A stretch of DNA of 64,000 nt from Algiphilus sp022763315. Its GTDB lineage: Bacteria; Pseudomonadota; Gammaproteobacteria; Nevskiales; Nevskiaceae. The notes under the pieces were generated by a model, which saw nothing but the letters and a program-made list of their open reading frames with translations, did not search any database and had not been told where the DNA came from. This document shows positions 37,623 through 46,418 of the stretch, piece by piece; within the stretch, counting starts at the first letter, position 1, and every line of letters begins with the position of its first letter. Both the position numbers and the translations under genes were made by a program. The stretch lies in assembly GCF_965249985.1 (NCBI RefSeq), contig NZ_OZ252280.1; one strand, 5' to 3'.

Positions 37623-38705
37623 ATGCCCGCTGCAACATCGCCCGACCGTCTTGTCCTGCGCCGACCCGACGATTGGCACGTGCATCTGCGCGACGGTGAC
37701 ATGCTGGCGGCGGTGGCGCGTCATACCGCCTGGCCCTTTGCCCGCGCCATCACCATGCCCAACCTGGTGCCGCCGATCACCACGGTGGAAGCCGCTCGAG
37801 GCTACCGCGAGCGCATCCTGGCGGCCGTCCCCGCCGGGCTGGATTTCGAGCCACTGATGACGGCCTATCTCACCGACGAGATCGACCCGGAAGAGATTGC
37901 ACGTGGCCACGCCGAAGGGGTCTTTACGGCCTGCAAGCTCTACCCCGCGGGTGCCACCACAAATTCCGCCTCGGGTGTCACCGATATTCGGCGCCTGGAC
38001 CGGGTGCTGGAGCGCATGCAGTCCATTGGCATGCCGCTGCTGGTGCATGGCGAGGTGGTCGACCACGACATCGATATCTTCGATCGGGAAGCCGTCTTTA
38101 TCGAGCGCATTCTGGCCCCCACGCTGGCGCGTTTTCCGGGTCTCAAGGTGGTGTTCGAGCACATCACCACGTGCGAGGCCGTGGACTTTGTGCGCGCGGC
38201 CGACGCGCGGGTGGCGGCGACCATCACCGCCCACCACCTCGAATTCAATCGCAATGCCCTGCTCGTGGGCGGCATCCGGCCGCACCACTACTGCCTGCCT
38301 GTGGCCAAGCGCGAGCATCACCGGCAGGCACTGCGCGCGGCGGCGACCTCGGGCAATCCCAAGTTCTTCCTCGGTACCGACACGGCGCCGCACGGCATTG
38401 CCGAAAAGGAAAGCGCCTGTGGATGCGCGGGCATCTTCAGCGCGCCGGTGGCGCTGGAAAGCTATGCCAAGACCTTCGAAGAAGAAGGCGCGCTGGACAG
38501 GCTCGAGGGCTTTGCCTCGGAATACGGTCCCCGCTTCTACGGCCTGCCGCTGAACACGGGTACGGTCACGCTGCAGCGGCAGTCCTGGACCGTGCCCGAC
38601 ACCCTGGAGGCGGGCTCGGTGCGCATCCGCCCCTTTCACGCCGGGGGTGCATTGGCCTGGCGGCTGCAGGATGCGCGCGCATCCGAGGACACCGAACCGC
38701 GCTGA
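37623..38705 (+). CDS. pyrC: Dihydroorotase
   Basis: Zinc amidohydrolase that cyclises carbamoyl aspartate to dihydroorotate in pyrimidine synthesis. It has 360 residues. It has the metal motif HVHLRDG (His19, His21), a probable carboxylated lysine in CKLYPAGATTNS, further ligands in LVHGEV and EHITT, and the catalytic Asp region GTDTAPH. It is the short, class II (E. coli-type) form. The start is at the ATG at 37623; upstream frame overlaps the preceding gene. Confidence 0.97.
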   Translation: MPAATSPDRLVLRRPDDWHVHLRDGDMLAAVARHTAWPFARAITMPNLVPPITTVEAARGYRERILAAVPAGLDFEPLMTAYLTDEIDPEEIARGHAEGVFTACKLYPAGATTNSASGVTDIRRLDRVLERMQSIGMPLLVHGEVVDHDIDIFDREAVFIERILAPTLARFPGLKVVFEHITTCEAVDFVRAADARVAATITAHHLEFNRNALLVGGIRPHHYCLPVAKREHHRQALRAAATSGNPKFFLGTDTAPHGIAEKESACGCAGIFSAPVALESYAKTFEEEGALDRLEGFASEYGPRFYGLPLNTGTVTLQRQSWTVPDTLEAGSVRIRPFHAGGALAWRLQDARASEDTEPR

Positions 38706-38720
38706 TCGCCTCTCGTCGGT

Positions 38721-39551
38721 CTAAACCGCCGTCGAGCGCGATTCCGCGCGCAGCGTGGCAATCAGGGCGTCGGTCCGTGGCAGCACGGCGTTCCAAAGCT
38801 GGAAGCTGACCGCCGCCTGTTCGACCAGCATGCCGAGCCCGTCGTGGACCACCGCGGCACCCTGCGCGCGCGCGCAAGCGGCGAAGGGCGCATGCGCGGC
38901 GCCGTAGCTCAGGTCGTAGGCCACCGCGCCTTCGTCGAAGAGGCCCTCTGGCAGCCGCGGGAAGTGACCGCTGTGGCCGACCGACATGGCGTTGATGACC
39001 AGATCGAAGCGATCGCCCTTGAGCGCGAGATGCGTGCTTGGGCGAATGCGGCCGTGCTCGGCCATGGCCTCGGCGATCGCCTCCGGTTTCCAGGGCGTAC
39101 GGTTGGACAGCACCAGTTCGGCCGGGCGACGCTGCAGCAGCGGCAGCAGAATACCGCGCGCGGCCCCACCTGCCCCCAGCACCAGGATGCGCTGGTTGGC
39201 AACGGCGACGTCGAGATTATCGACCAGATCGCGCAGCAGGCCCTCGCCGTCGGTGTTGTCGCCGTACCAGCCGTTGTCCAGGTGGCATAAGGTATTCACC
39301 GCCTCCGCCACCCGTGCGCGCTCGCTGCAGTCGACGCAGGCCGCCGGCACTGCGGTCTTGTGCGGCAGCGTGACATTCAGCCCAGACCAAGCCTCTCGAT
39401 GCCACTGCGCCAACTGCCCCGCGAGGGCTTCTGGCGCCACTTCAATGGCCTCGTAGGACAGTGCAATGTCGGTCTGTTCGGCAAAGGCTCGATGGATACG
39501 CGGGGACAGTGAGTGCGCGATCGGCTGACCGATGACGGCAAAGCGCTTCAT
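38721..39551 (-). CDS. aroE: Shikimate dehydrogenase
   Basis: NADPH-dependent step of the shikimate pathway. It has 276 residues. The substrate-binding serines lie in HSLSPRIH, the catalytic lysine in LPHKTA, the NADP-binding loop is LGAGGAARGI, and SNRTPWK follows it. It overlaps the hemB stop by 4 bp (ATGA), giving a hemB-aroE operon. Confidence 0.97.
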   Translation of the reverse strand: MKRFAVIGQPIAHSLSPRIHRAFAEQTDIALSYEAIEVAPEALAGQLAQWHREAWSGLNVTLPHKTAVPAACVDCSERARVAEAVNTLCHLDNGWYGDNTDGEGLLRDLVDNLDVAVANQRILVLGAGGAARGILLPLLQRRPAELVLSNRTPWKPEAIAEAMAEHGRIRPSTHLALKGDRFDLVINAMSVGHSGHFPRLPEGLFDEGAVAYDLSYGAAHAPFAACARAQGAAVVHDGLGMLVEQAAVSFQLWNAVLPRTDALIATLRAESRSTAV

Positions 39552-40552
39552 GCCGAGTGCTCCTCGCGGAGCCAGGCCGCCGCCTCGGCGGCGTGATAGC
39601 TGAGGATCATGTCCGCGCCGGCGCGGCGGAAGCAGGTCAGCGTTTCGAGAATGATGCGCCGGCGGTCGAAGGCGCCCTGCGCCGCAGCGGCCTCCAGCAT
39701 GGCGTACTCGCCAGAGACTTGATAGGCCGCCACCGGTACGCCGAATTCCGCCTTTGCGCGGCGCACGATATCCAGATAAGGCATGCCTGGCTTGACCATG
39801 ACCCAGTCCGCCCCCTCGCGCAGATCCAGCGCGATCTCGCGCATGGCCTCATCGCTGCCCGCCGGGTCCATCTGATAGCTGCGCTTGTCGCCGATGAGCG
39901 CCGTGCGGCTGCCGACCGCATCGCGGAACGGCCCATAGAAGGCCGAGGCGTACTTGGCGGCATAGGACAGGATCAGCACGTCGAAGCGCCGGTCGCGTTC
40001 GAGGGCGGTGCGCAGCGCACCTACGCGGCCGTCCATCATGTCGGAAGGCGCCAGCACATCGGCGCCGGCGCGCGCATAGAGGATGGCCTGCTTGGTGAGC
40101 AGCTCTACCGTGGCGTCGTTGTCGACCGAGCCGTCGGCGCGCAGCACGCCATCGTGGCCGTGGTCGGTAAACGGATCGAGCGCGATGTCGACGATGATCC
40201 CCAGCCCAGGTGCGGCCTCCTTGGCGGCCCTAATGGCGCGCGGCACCAGGCCGTCGGGGTCGAGCGCGGCGCTGCCGCTGTCGTCCTTGGCTTCGGGCGG
40301 AAGTACCGGGAAAAGTGCCACCGCCGGAACGCCCAGCGCCTGTACCCGCCGGCACTCTGCACCCAGCTGTTCCAGCGCATGCCGCTGAATACCGGGCATG
40401 CTGGCGACCGGCCCGATCTGGGCACCCTCGGCCACAAACAGTGGCTGGATCAGATCCGCGGGCGACAGACGATGCTCGCAGGTGAGCTGACGGGCAAAAT
40501 CCTGCATGCGGCTTCGACGCATGCGCGTGGCGGGGAAACGTTCTTCGACCAT
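39548..40552 (-). CDS. hemB: Delta-aminolevulinic acid dehydratase (porphobilinogen synthase)
   Basis: Condenses two 5-aminolevulinate molecules to porphobilinogen in heme synthesis. It has 334 residues from the ATG at 40552. The Schiff-base lysine region VMVKPGMPYLDI and the YQMDPAGSDEAMRE segment are intact. The metal-site stretch reads DIALDPFTDHGHDG, with Asp where zinc-type enzymes have Cys, so it is the Mg-dependent type as in Pseudomonas. Confidence 0.97.
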   Translation of the reverse strand: MVEERFPATRMRRSRMQDFARQLTCEHRLSPADLIQPLFVAEGAQIGPVASMPGIQRHALEQLGAECRRVQALGVPAVALFPVLPPEAKDDSGSAALDPDGLVPRAIRAAKEAAPGLGIIVDIALDPFTDHGHDGVLRADGSVDNDATVELLTKQAILYARAGADVLAPSDMMDGRVGALRTALERDRRFDVLILSYAAKYASAFYGPFRDAVGSRTALIGDKRSYQMDPAGSDEAMREIALDLREGADWVMVKPGMPYLDIVRRAKAEFGVPVAAYQVSGEYAMLEAAAAQGAFDRRRIILETLTCFRRAGADMILSYHAAEAAAWLREEHSA

Positions 40553-40626
40553 GCCGTCATTATAGGGGGGCTTGGGACCGCTTCTCTGTTGCGCGCGCGG
40601 CAACCGATGGCGTGCAACGCGGTCCC

Positions 40627-41445
40627 ATGCACAGACCTTCGAGCGACCCTGCGATGGAGTTTGACACCACCTTTCGCCTGGCCCTTTTCGTGGGCGGCAT
40701 TGCCGCCTTCGGATGGCTGGAGCGTATGTACCCGCGCCGTCCGCGCACACAGGCACGGCATCGCTGGCCAGTGCATGCCGGCCTGGCGCTGGTCGGCGCC
40801 CTGGCCACCGCACTGGTACCGCTTGGCGTGGCCGGTGCCGCGCTGTGGGCGCAGGCAGAGGGCATCGGTCTGCTGCAGCAGTTCGCACTGCCTTCGTGGT
40901 TGACTGTGCTCATCGCCTGGCTGTTGCTCGATGCCGCCATCTACGGGCAGCACCGGCTGATGCATCGCTTCGGCTGGCTCTGGCGCTGGCACCGCGTTCA
41001 CCACACCGATACCGAACTCGATGCCAGCAGCGCGCTGCGTTTCCATCCGGGTGAATTGCTGCTGTCGGTGGCCTACAAGATGGCGGTGGTGGTGCTGCTC
41101 GGCGCACCGCCGCTCGCGGTGCTGCTGTTCGAGGCGCTGCTGGCCTTTGCCGCCCTGTTCAATCATGCCAACTGGGCGCTTCGGCCAAAGGCCGACCGCT
41201 GGTTGCGTCACCTGCTGGTCACCCCGGATATGCATCGTGTCCATCACAGCACCGTGCGCGACGAGACCGATAGCAACTTCGGCAACGTGCTGTCGGTCTG
41301 GGATCGCCTCTTCCGAAGCTATCGCGATGCGCCGCGGGATGGTCAGCTGGCCATGCGCATCGGTCAGGACGAAGACCGCGAACCGCAGGCACAGCGACTG
41401 CGTGCCCTGCTGATGCAGCCCCTGCGGCGGGACGCTAGGATGTAG
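40627..41445 (+). CDS. Sterol desaturase / fatty acid hydroxylase family protein
   Basis: A 272-residue integral membrane di-iron oxygenase-like protein. The histidine clusters of the superfamily are all present: HRLMHR, HRVHHTD, NHANW and MHRVHHS. Four or so hydrophobic segments surround them. Expected to hydroxylate or desaturate a lipid-like substrate, which is unknown. Start uncertain: ATG at 40627 or 40654 (MEFDTTFRLALF). It lies 14 bp before the ECF sigma gene. Confidence 0.86.
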   Translation: MHRPSSDPAMEFDTTFRLALFVGGIAAFGWLERMYPRRPRTQARHRWPVHAGLALVGALATALVPLGVAGAALWAQAEGIGLLQQFALPSWLTVLIAWLLLDAAIYGQHRLMHRFGWLWRWHRVHHTDTELDASSALRFHPGELLLSVAYKMAVVVLLGAPPLAVLLFEALLAFAALFNHANWALRPKADRWLRHLLVTPDMHRVHHSTVRDETDSNFGNVLSVWDRLFRSYRDAPRDGQLAMRIGQDEDREPQAQRLRALLMQPLRRDARM

Positions 41446-41458
41446 CTCTTATCACTGG

Positions 41459-42037
41459 TTGGGTTGGACCGTCTTGTCCCACGACGACGCACAGCGCCTG
41501 GAATCGCTGCTTCTTGAAACCGCTCAGGGCAGCAGCACCGCCTTCGCCACCCTGTACCAGGAAACCAGCGCGCATCTTTTTGCGCTGCTGCTGCGTATCT
41601 TGCGCAGAAGGGATCTCGCCGAGGAGGCCCTGCAGGATTGCTATGTACGTATCTGGAACAAGGCAAAGAGCTACAACGCTGAGCGCGGCTCACCCAATGT
41701 CTGGCTGGCCAGCATTGCGCGTTACCGTGCGCTCGACATGCTGCGCGCGCGGCGCCCGGAGGTCTCGGAATACACCAGCGAGTCGGGGGAGCCGTTGCCT
41801 AGCCATGTCGACGAAGGCGTCGATGTTGAACAACAGGCCGAGGATCAGAGCACGCTTGAGCACCTGCACGACTGTCTCGAAGAGCTCGCGGACGACCAGC
41901 GGGATGCGCTGATGCTCGCCTACTACGAAGGCTACACCCACCCCGAGTTGTCGGAGCGTTTCGCTGCGCCCCTGGGCACCGTCAAGAGCTGGGTGCGTCG
42001 CGGTCTGCAGCGGCTCCGTGAGTGCCTGGAACGATGA
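41459..42037 (+). CDS. RNA polymerase ECF sigma factor (sigma-70 family)
   Basis: A 192-residue extracytoplasmic-function sigma factor. Region 2 is ARIFL-like LYQETSAHLFALLLRIL with AEEALQDCYVRIW. Region 4 is DQRDALMLAYYEGYTHPELSERFAAPLGTVKSWVRRGLQRL with a helix-turn-helix (quoted here only as its range, about residues 146-186). The start is a TTG at 41459, or an in-frame TTG at 41474. It overlaps the anti-sigma gene by 4 bp (ATGA), the usual mark of a sigma/anti-sigma pair. Confidence 0.92.
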   Translation: MGWTVLSHDDAQRLESLLLETAQGSSTAFATLYQETSAHLFALLLRILRRRDLAEEALQDCYVRIWNKAKSYNAERGSPNVWLASIARYRALDMLRARRPEVSEYTSESGEPLPSHVDEGVDVEQQAEDQSTLEHLHDCLEELADDQRDALMLAYYEGYTHPELSERFAAPLGTVKSWVRRGLQRLRECLER

Positions 42038-42780
42038 ACGCACTCGACCCGCAAACCCGCTCCCTGCTCGCCGCCGAGTATGTGCTGGGCACCCTGCAAG
42101 GCCCTGCTCGTCGGCGTTTTGATCGCTGGCTTCAGGATTCGGAAGCACTGCAACGCGATGTGGCGCAGTGGGAGGCCCATCTGCACCAGGTGATGACCCG
42201 TTCGCTGCAACCGGTCACCCCGCCCGACGCGATTCGCCAGCGCATCATGGCGCGCATCGGTGCGCAGGGCGCGCTGTCCAGCGGCGGCATCATGTCCTCC
42301 GCCCGCACGACCACACCGGGTGGCCGCCGACGGCGTCAGCGCCGCATGGGTGGGCTGGCCGCCGCTGCGGCCGTGATGCTCGCGGTCATCGCCTTCTTCC
42401 TGCCCGAGCGCGTGCATCAGCCAGAGCCGCCTGTCGTGGCCGAGCCGACACCTTCGCCGATCCAGCCGCTCAAGGAGCTGGCCATCGCCGACGGCGCACG
42501 TCGCTGGACGGTGGGCCTGCGCGACGGTCAGCCGGTGATCGCCGCCGCCGAAGGGCTGCAGCCGCCGCCGCCGAATACCGACTACGAACTGTGGTGGATC
42601 GGTGACGGCGCGCCAGTGTCCCTGGGTGTGCTGCCGCATAGCGGGGCGCGCCCGGTCACGGTCCCGGCGGAAGCGGCGGGGCTCGACACCGGCGCGTTGG
42701 CGATCAGCCGTGAGCCAGAAGGTGGCGCACCGGAGGGCACGCCGGGCGAAGTGCTGGAGGTCTTTCCCCTCGAATCCTGA
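42034..42780 (+). CDS. RskA-type anti-sigma factor
   Basis: A 248-residue single-pass membrane protein that probably binds the upstream sigma factor and releases it on a signal. The N-terminal zinc-free anti-sigma region has LLAAEYVLGTLQGPARRRFD. A membrane segment lies near residues 105-122, flanked by an Arg-rich stretch. The periplasmic part resembles the RskA C-terminal domain (YELWWIGDGAPVSLGVL). What signal it senses is unknown. Confidence 0.88.
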   Translation: MNALDPQTRSLLAAEYVLGTLQGPARRRFDRWLQDSEALQRDVAQWEAHLHQVMTRSLQPVTPPDAIRQRIMARIGAQGALSSGGIMSSARTTTPGGRRRRQRRMGGLAAAAAVMLAVIAFFLPERVHQPEPPVVAEPTPSPIQPLKELAIADGARRWTVGLRDGQPVIAAAEGLQPPPPNTDYELWWIGDGAPVSLGVLPHSGARPVTVPAEAAGLDTGALAISREPEGGAPEGTPGEVLEVFPLES

Positions 42781-42789
42781 GGCACCGGC

Positions 42790-42817
42790 TGGACAGCGCC
42801 ACGGACTGCGCTAGCAT
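42790..42817 (+). promoter_or_regulatory. Candidate glpK promoter
   Basis: TGGACA (42790-42795) and TAGCAT (42812-42817) are separated by 16 bp in the 63-bp gap before glpK. It is a moderate sigma-70 match, and a purine-rich GGAGCAGGAAG follows as ribosome site. Confidence 0.4.
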
Positions 42818-42843
42818 GGGGCCAAAAGGGGAGCAGGAAGCCG

Positions 42844-44322
42844 ATGACCTACCTACTCGCGGTCGATCAGGGCACGACGAGTACGCGTGCGATTCTCTAC
42901 GACACGCGGGCCCAAGCCGTGGCCAGCGCGTCGCGCGAGCTGCAGCAGTTCTACCCCGGCGCCGGCTGGGTCGAGCACGATGCCGATCAGCTCTGGCGCG
43001 ACAGCCGCGACTGCGTGCGCGAGGCGATGGCCAAGGCCGGTGTCGAGGCCAAGCAGGTTGCCGGGCTCGGCATCACCAACCAGCGTGAGACCGTTGTCGT
43101 CTGGGATCGCACCACCGGGGAAGCCATCCACCCCGCCATCGTGTGGCAGGACCGCCGCACCACGGATTTCTGCAAGCAGCACCACAGCGCAGCCCGCGAC
43201 GGCTGGTTGCAGCAGAAGACCGGCCTGTTGCTCGACCCCTATTTCTCCGCGACCAAGGTGGCGTGGATCCTGGACCATGTCGAAGGCGCACGGGCGCGCG
43301 CTGAGGCTGGCGAGCTCGCCTTCGGCACGGTCGACAGCTGGCTGATCTACAAACTCACCGGTGGACGGGTGCACGCCACCGATGCGACCAACGCGTCGCG
43401 CACCCTACTGTTCAACATCCGCTTGCAGCGCTGGGACGAAGAGCTGCTGGAATTCTTCCGGGTGCCGCGCGCTGTGCTGCCGGATGTGCACGACAGCGCC
43501 TATGCCTTTGGCAGCACCGACAGCGCGCTCTTCGGCGGCCCCATCGCGGTGGCCGGGGTGGCCGGCGATCAGCAGGCGGCGACGGTGGGTCAGGCCTGCT
43601 TTGAGCCGGGGATGATCAAGTCCACCTACGGCACCGGCTGCTTCATGGTGCTGAATCTGGGCAGCGAGTTCGTGCGCTCCAAGAACCGCCTGCTGACCAC
43701 CACCGCCTACCGTCTCAATGGCCAGGTCACTTATGGCCTGGAAGGCAGCATCTTCATCGCCGGCGCCGCGGTGCAGTGGCTGCGCGACGCCGCACGGCTC
43801 ATCCGTCACGCGGCAGACACCGAAGACATCGCGCGCTCCATACCGGACACCGGCGGCGTCTACCTGGTGCCGGCCTTCACCGGTCTGGGAGCGCCCTACT
43901 GGGATCCGGAAGCGCGCGGTGCGGTGCTGGGGCTGACGCGCGATACCGGCATGGCGCATATCGTGCGCGCGGCGCTGGAATCGGTCTGCTACCAGACGCG
44001 TGATCTCATCGGCGCCATGCGTGAGGATGCCTACGCCCCCAGCGAACTGCGTGTCGACGGTGGCATGGTGGTGAACGACTGGGTGGTGCAATTCCTGGCC
44101 GACATCCTCGGCATTCCGGTGGTCAGGCCATCGGTGATCGAGACCACGGCCCTGGGTGCCGCCTTCCTGGCTGGCTTGCAGACCGGGGTCTACGATTCAC
44201 TGGACACCATCGCGCAGTTATGGGAGTCCGACAAGCGCGTTAGCCCGCAGCGCCCCAGTGCCGAGGCGGATCGGCTCTACGAGGGTTGGCAGCGGGCGGT
44301 AGAGCGGGTGCGCAGCGGCTGA
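42844..44322 (+). CDS. glpK: Glycerol kinase
   Basis: Phosphorylates glycerol to glycerol 3-phosphate. It has 492 residues, FGGY family. The ATP-binding motif DQGTTST lies at 8-14, then GITNQRETVVVWDR, the substrate region WQDRR, and the C-terminal ADP-binding GGMVVNDW and GAAFLAG. No glpF or glpD is next to it. It is convergent with the chorismatase-like gene. Confidence 0.97.
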   Translation: MTYLLAVDQGTTSTRAILYDTRAQAVASASRELQQFYPGAGWVEHDADQLWRDSRDCVREAMAKAGVEAKQVAGLGITNQRETVVVWDRTTGEAIHPAIVWQDRRTTDFCKQHHSAARDGWLQQKTGLLLDPYFSATKVAWILDHVEGARARAEAGELAFGTVDSWLIYKLTGGRVHATDATNASRTLLFNIRLQRWDEELLEFFRVPRAVLPDVHDSAYAFGSTDSALFGGPIAVAGVAGDQQAATVGQACFEPGMIKSTYGTGCFMVLNLGSEFVRSKNRLLTTTAYRLNGQVTYGLEGSIFIAGAAVQWLRDAARLIRHAADTEDIARSIPDTGGVYLVPAFTGLGAPYWDPEARGAVLGLTRDTGMAHIVRAALESVCYQTRDLIGAMREDAYAPSELRVDGGMVVNDWVVQFLADILGIPVVRPSVIETTALGAAFLAGLQTGVYDSLDTIAQLWESDKRVSPQRPSAEADRLYEGWQRAVERVRSG

Positions 44323-44338
44323 AGCCGCGGTTGGTGCA

Positions 44339-45280
44339 TCAGCCGCGCAGCAGGACCTCGCACTCGAGCATGAGCTCGGGACGACAGATATCACCCTGCA
44401 GCACCGTGCAGTCGCCGGTCGCCGGGCGCAGCGCTCCCACTGCCGCCAGATCCTGCGGCTCGCGTACATAGATGATGGTGCGCTCGGTCTTCCAGTCCGC
44501 GGGCGATTGCGCCAGCAGGGCGTGCACGTTGTCGCGCGTGGTGGCGGCCTGGGCCTCGGCATCGCCCGGAAAGTGGCTGTCGTGTCCGACCACGGAGGCC
44601 GTCCCGGAGACCAGCAGATCGTGCCACGGGGTGCGCATGGCGCGCACGAAACTGGGCGGCTGCGGACCATAGCGCCGCGGATAGTCGAAGGCGCTCGTCT
44701 GGCGTGGGTTTTCGATGGCCTCGCCTGCACGGGTCGCGGCCATAAAATGAATCGAGCCACCACCGCCGCTGGGTATGCCAATGGCCGTGGCGGCCGGATA
44801 ATCCATTGGCCCACGCGTGTGCTCGGCGAGGGCGCGCGCCCGCCCCACGCAGAACTGCCGATAGCGTTCGTTATCGTCGCTGCCGCGGTGGATATCGGCG
44901 AGATAGATCCAGGTGCGCAGCAACCAGGGATAGCCGGCGTGCTTGATGGCTGCCAGCAGGGAGGCGAAGGCGGCCTGCGCCGTCCCGGCGGTATCGGCGC
45001 GCAGGTCGGCCTCGTGCAGGTGGACACATCCCATGGCGATGTCGCGGTTGGCGCGCAACGCCACGCCGGCATGCTCGATAGGGTGCACCGCTTCAGGCGA
45101 CAGCCACCATTCCTCTGCGGGGCCGTCGAGCACGGGCAAGCCGGTCTGTATGGTCGCGGCCTGCACCTGATCCGTGCGCCGCTCGCCACCATGGACGACG
45201 TGCAGCAACATATGCGTGTGCGCCGTCGGCCCGCGGGGTGCGGTCGTCAGCAGACGATAGGGTCTGTCCATCAAGTGCAT
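44339..45280 (-). CDS. Chorismatase-like protein (FkbO/Hyg5/XanB2 family)
   Basis: A 313-residue protein with two RidA-like (YjgF-type) halves, as in chorismatases. The C-terminal half has NPRQTSAFDYPRRYGPQPPSF, then VSGTASVVGHDSHFPGDAEAQ and a late E residue in LECEVLLRG, all characteristic of FkbO/Hyg5/XanB2. These enzymes turn chorismate into hydroxybenzoates or a dihydroxycyclohexadiene carboxylate. Which product this one makes is not decidable from the sequence. XanB2-like enzymes can feed xanthomonadin-type pigments and ubiquinone. aroB, aroK and aroE in the same window supply chorismate precursors. It starts at 45280 or an in-frame ATG nine bases in. Confidence 0.78.
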   Translation of the reverse strand: MHLMDRPYRLLTTAPRGPTAHTHMLLHVVHGGERRTDQVQAATIQTGLPVLDGPAEEWWLSPEAVHPIEHAGVALRANRDIAMGCVHLHEADLRADTAGTAQAAFASLLAAIKHAGYPWLLRTWIYLADIHRGSDDNERYRQFCVGRARALAEHTRGPMDYPAATAIGIPSGGGGSIHFMAATRAGEAIENPRQTSAFDYPRRYGPQPPSFVRAMRTPWHDLLVSGTASVVGHDSHFPGDAEAQAATTRDNVHALLAQSPADWKTERTIIYVREPQDLAAVGALRPATGDCTVLQGDICRPELMLECEVLLRG

Positions 45281-45334
45281 ACGGCGGCAGTACGCATCAC
45301 GGCAAAAGGATGCGCACGGCCGCCGTCGCGAGGA

Positions 45335-46312
45335 TCAACCGAGCAGATCCTCGATCGCCGCACGTTCTTCCCGGAGTTCGTTTTCCGTTTCGGTCATGCG
45401 GCCGCGCGAGAAGTCATCGATCGGCAGATCCTGCACGATGCGGTAGTCCCCGTTTTCGCAGATCACCGGATAGGAATAGACGATGCCCGGAGCGATGCCG
45501 TAAGAGCCATCGGAGGGCACCGCCATGCTGACCCACTTGCCGTTCGAGCCGAGTGCCCAGTCGCGCATGTGGTCAATGGCCGAGGAGGCGGCGGAGGCGG
45601 CAGAGCTGGCGCCACGCGCCTTGATGATGGCGGCGCCGCGCTGCTGCACGGTGGGAATGAAGTCGTTCTCGATCCAGGCCTGATCGACCAGGTTCTTGGC
45701 CGCCTTGCCTTCCACGGTGCAGTGCGACAGGTCTGGATACTGGGTGGCGCTGTGGTTGCCCCAGACGATCAGGTTGTTGATCTGATTGACGTGGCTGCTG
45801 GTCTTGCCCGCCAGCTGCGCTTCGGCGCGGTTGTGATCCAGCCGGGTCATGGCGGTGATCTGGCGCGGATCGATCTTGGGCGCATTCGAGGCCGTGATCA
45901 GTGCGTTGGTGTTGGCAGGATTGCCAACCACCAGCACCTTCACGCTTGACTTGGCGACATCGGACAGCGCCTTGCCCTGTACCGAGAAGATCTTGGCGTT
46001 GGCCTGCAGCAGATCCTTGCGCTCCATGCCGGGGCCGCGTGGACGCGCGCCAACCAGCAGGGCGTAGTCGATGTCGGCAAAGGCTTCGTTCGGGTCCGCG
46101 GAGGCGGTGATGCCGTGCACCAGCGGGAAGGCGCAATCCTCAATTTCCATGACCGTGCCTTGCAGCTTCTCGAGCGCATCGGGAATGTCGAGCAGCTGCA
46201 GGATGACCGGCTGGTCCTTGCCGAGCATGTCGCCGGCGGCAATGCGGAAAATAAGCGAGTAGGCGATCTGGCCGGCGGCGCCGGTGATTGCGACACGTAC
46301 GGGGTCAGCCAT
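45335..46312 (-). CDS. mdh: Malate dehydrogenase
   Basis: Interconverts malate and oxaloacetate with NAD. It has 325 residues of the long, cytosolic-type bacterial MDH. The NAD-binding loop is TGAAGQIAYSLIFRIA, the substrate-binding arginines lie in ARPRGPGMERKDLL, and the catalytic histidine in IVWGNHSATQYPD. An in-frame ATG at 46321 would add three residues; I chose 46312 because it fits the family N-terminus and sits about 10 nt after GGGAG. Confidence 0.96.
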   Translation of the reverse strand: MADPVRVAITGAAGQIAYSLIFRIAAGDMLGKDQPVILQLLDIPDALEKLQGTVMEIEDCAFPLVHGITASADPNEAFADIDYALLVGARPRGPGMERKDLLQANAKIFSVQGKALSDVAKSSVKVLVVGNPANTNALITASNAPKIDPRQITAMTRLDHNRAEAQLAGKTSSHVNQINNLIVWGNHSATQYPDLSHCTVEGKAAKNLVDQAWIENDFIPTVQQRGAAIIKARGASSAASAASSAIDHMRDWALGSNGKWVSMAVPSDGSYGIAPGIVYSYPVICENGDYRIVQDLPIDDFSRGRMTETENELREERAAIEDLLG

Positions 46313-46418
46313 GGTTGTCATGCTCCCAAGATCCGTTGAGTGGCTTTGTGCGCCGTTTTGGCGGGGGCAATTATGCCCGAAGGTGCCCAAAGGCCCATTT
46401 TGTGCGACGTCGACTGCA

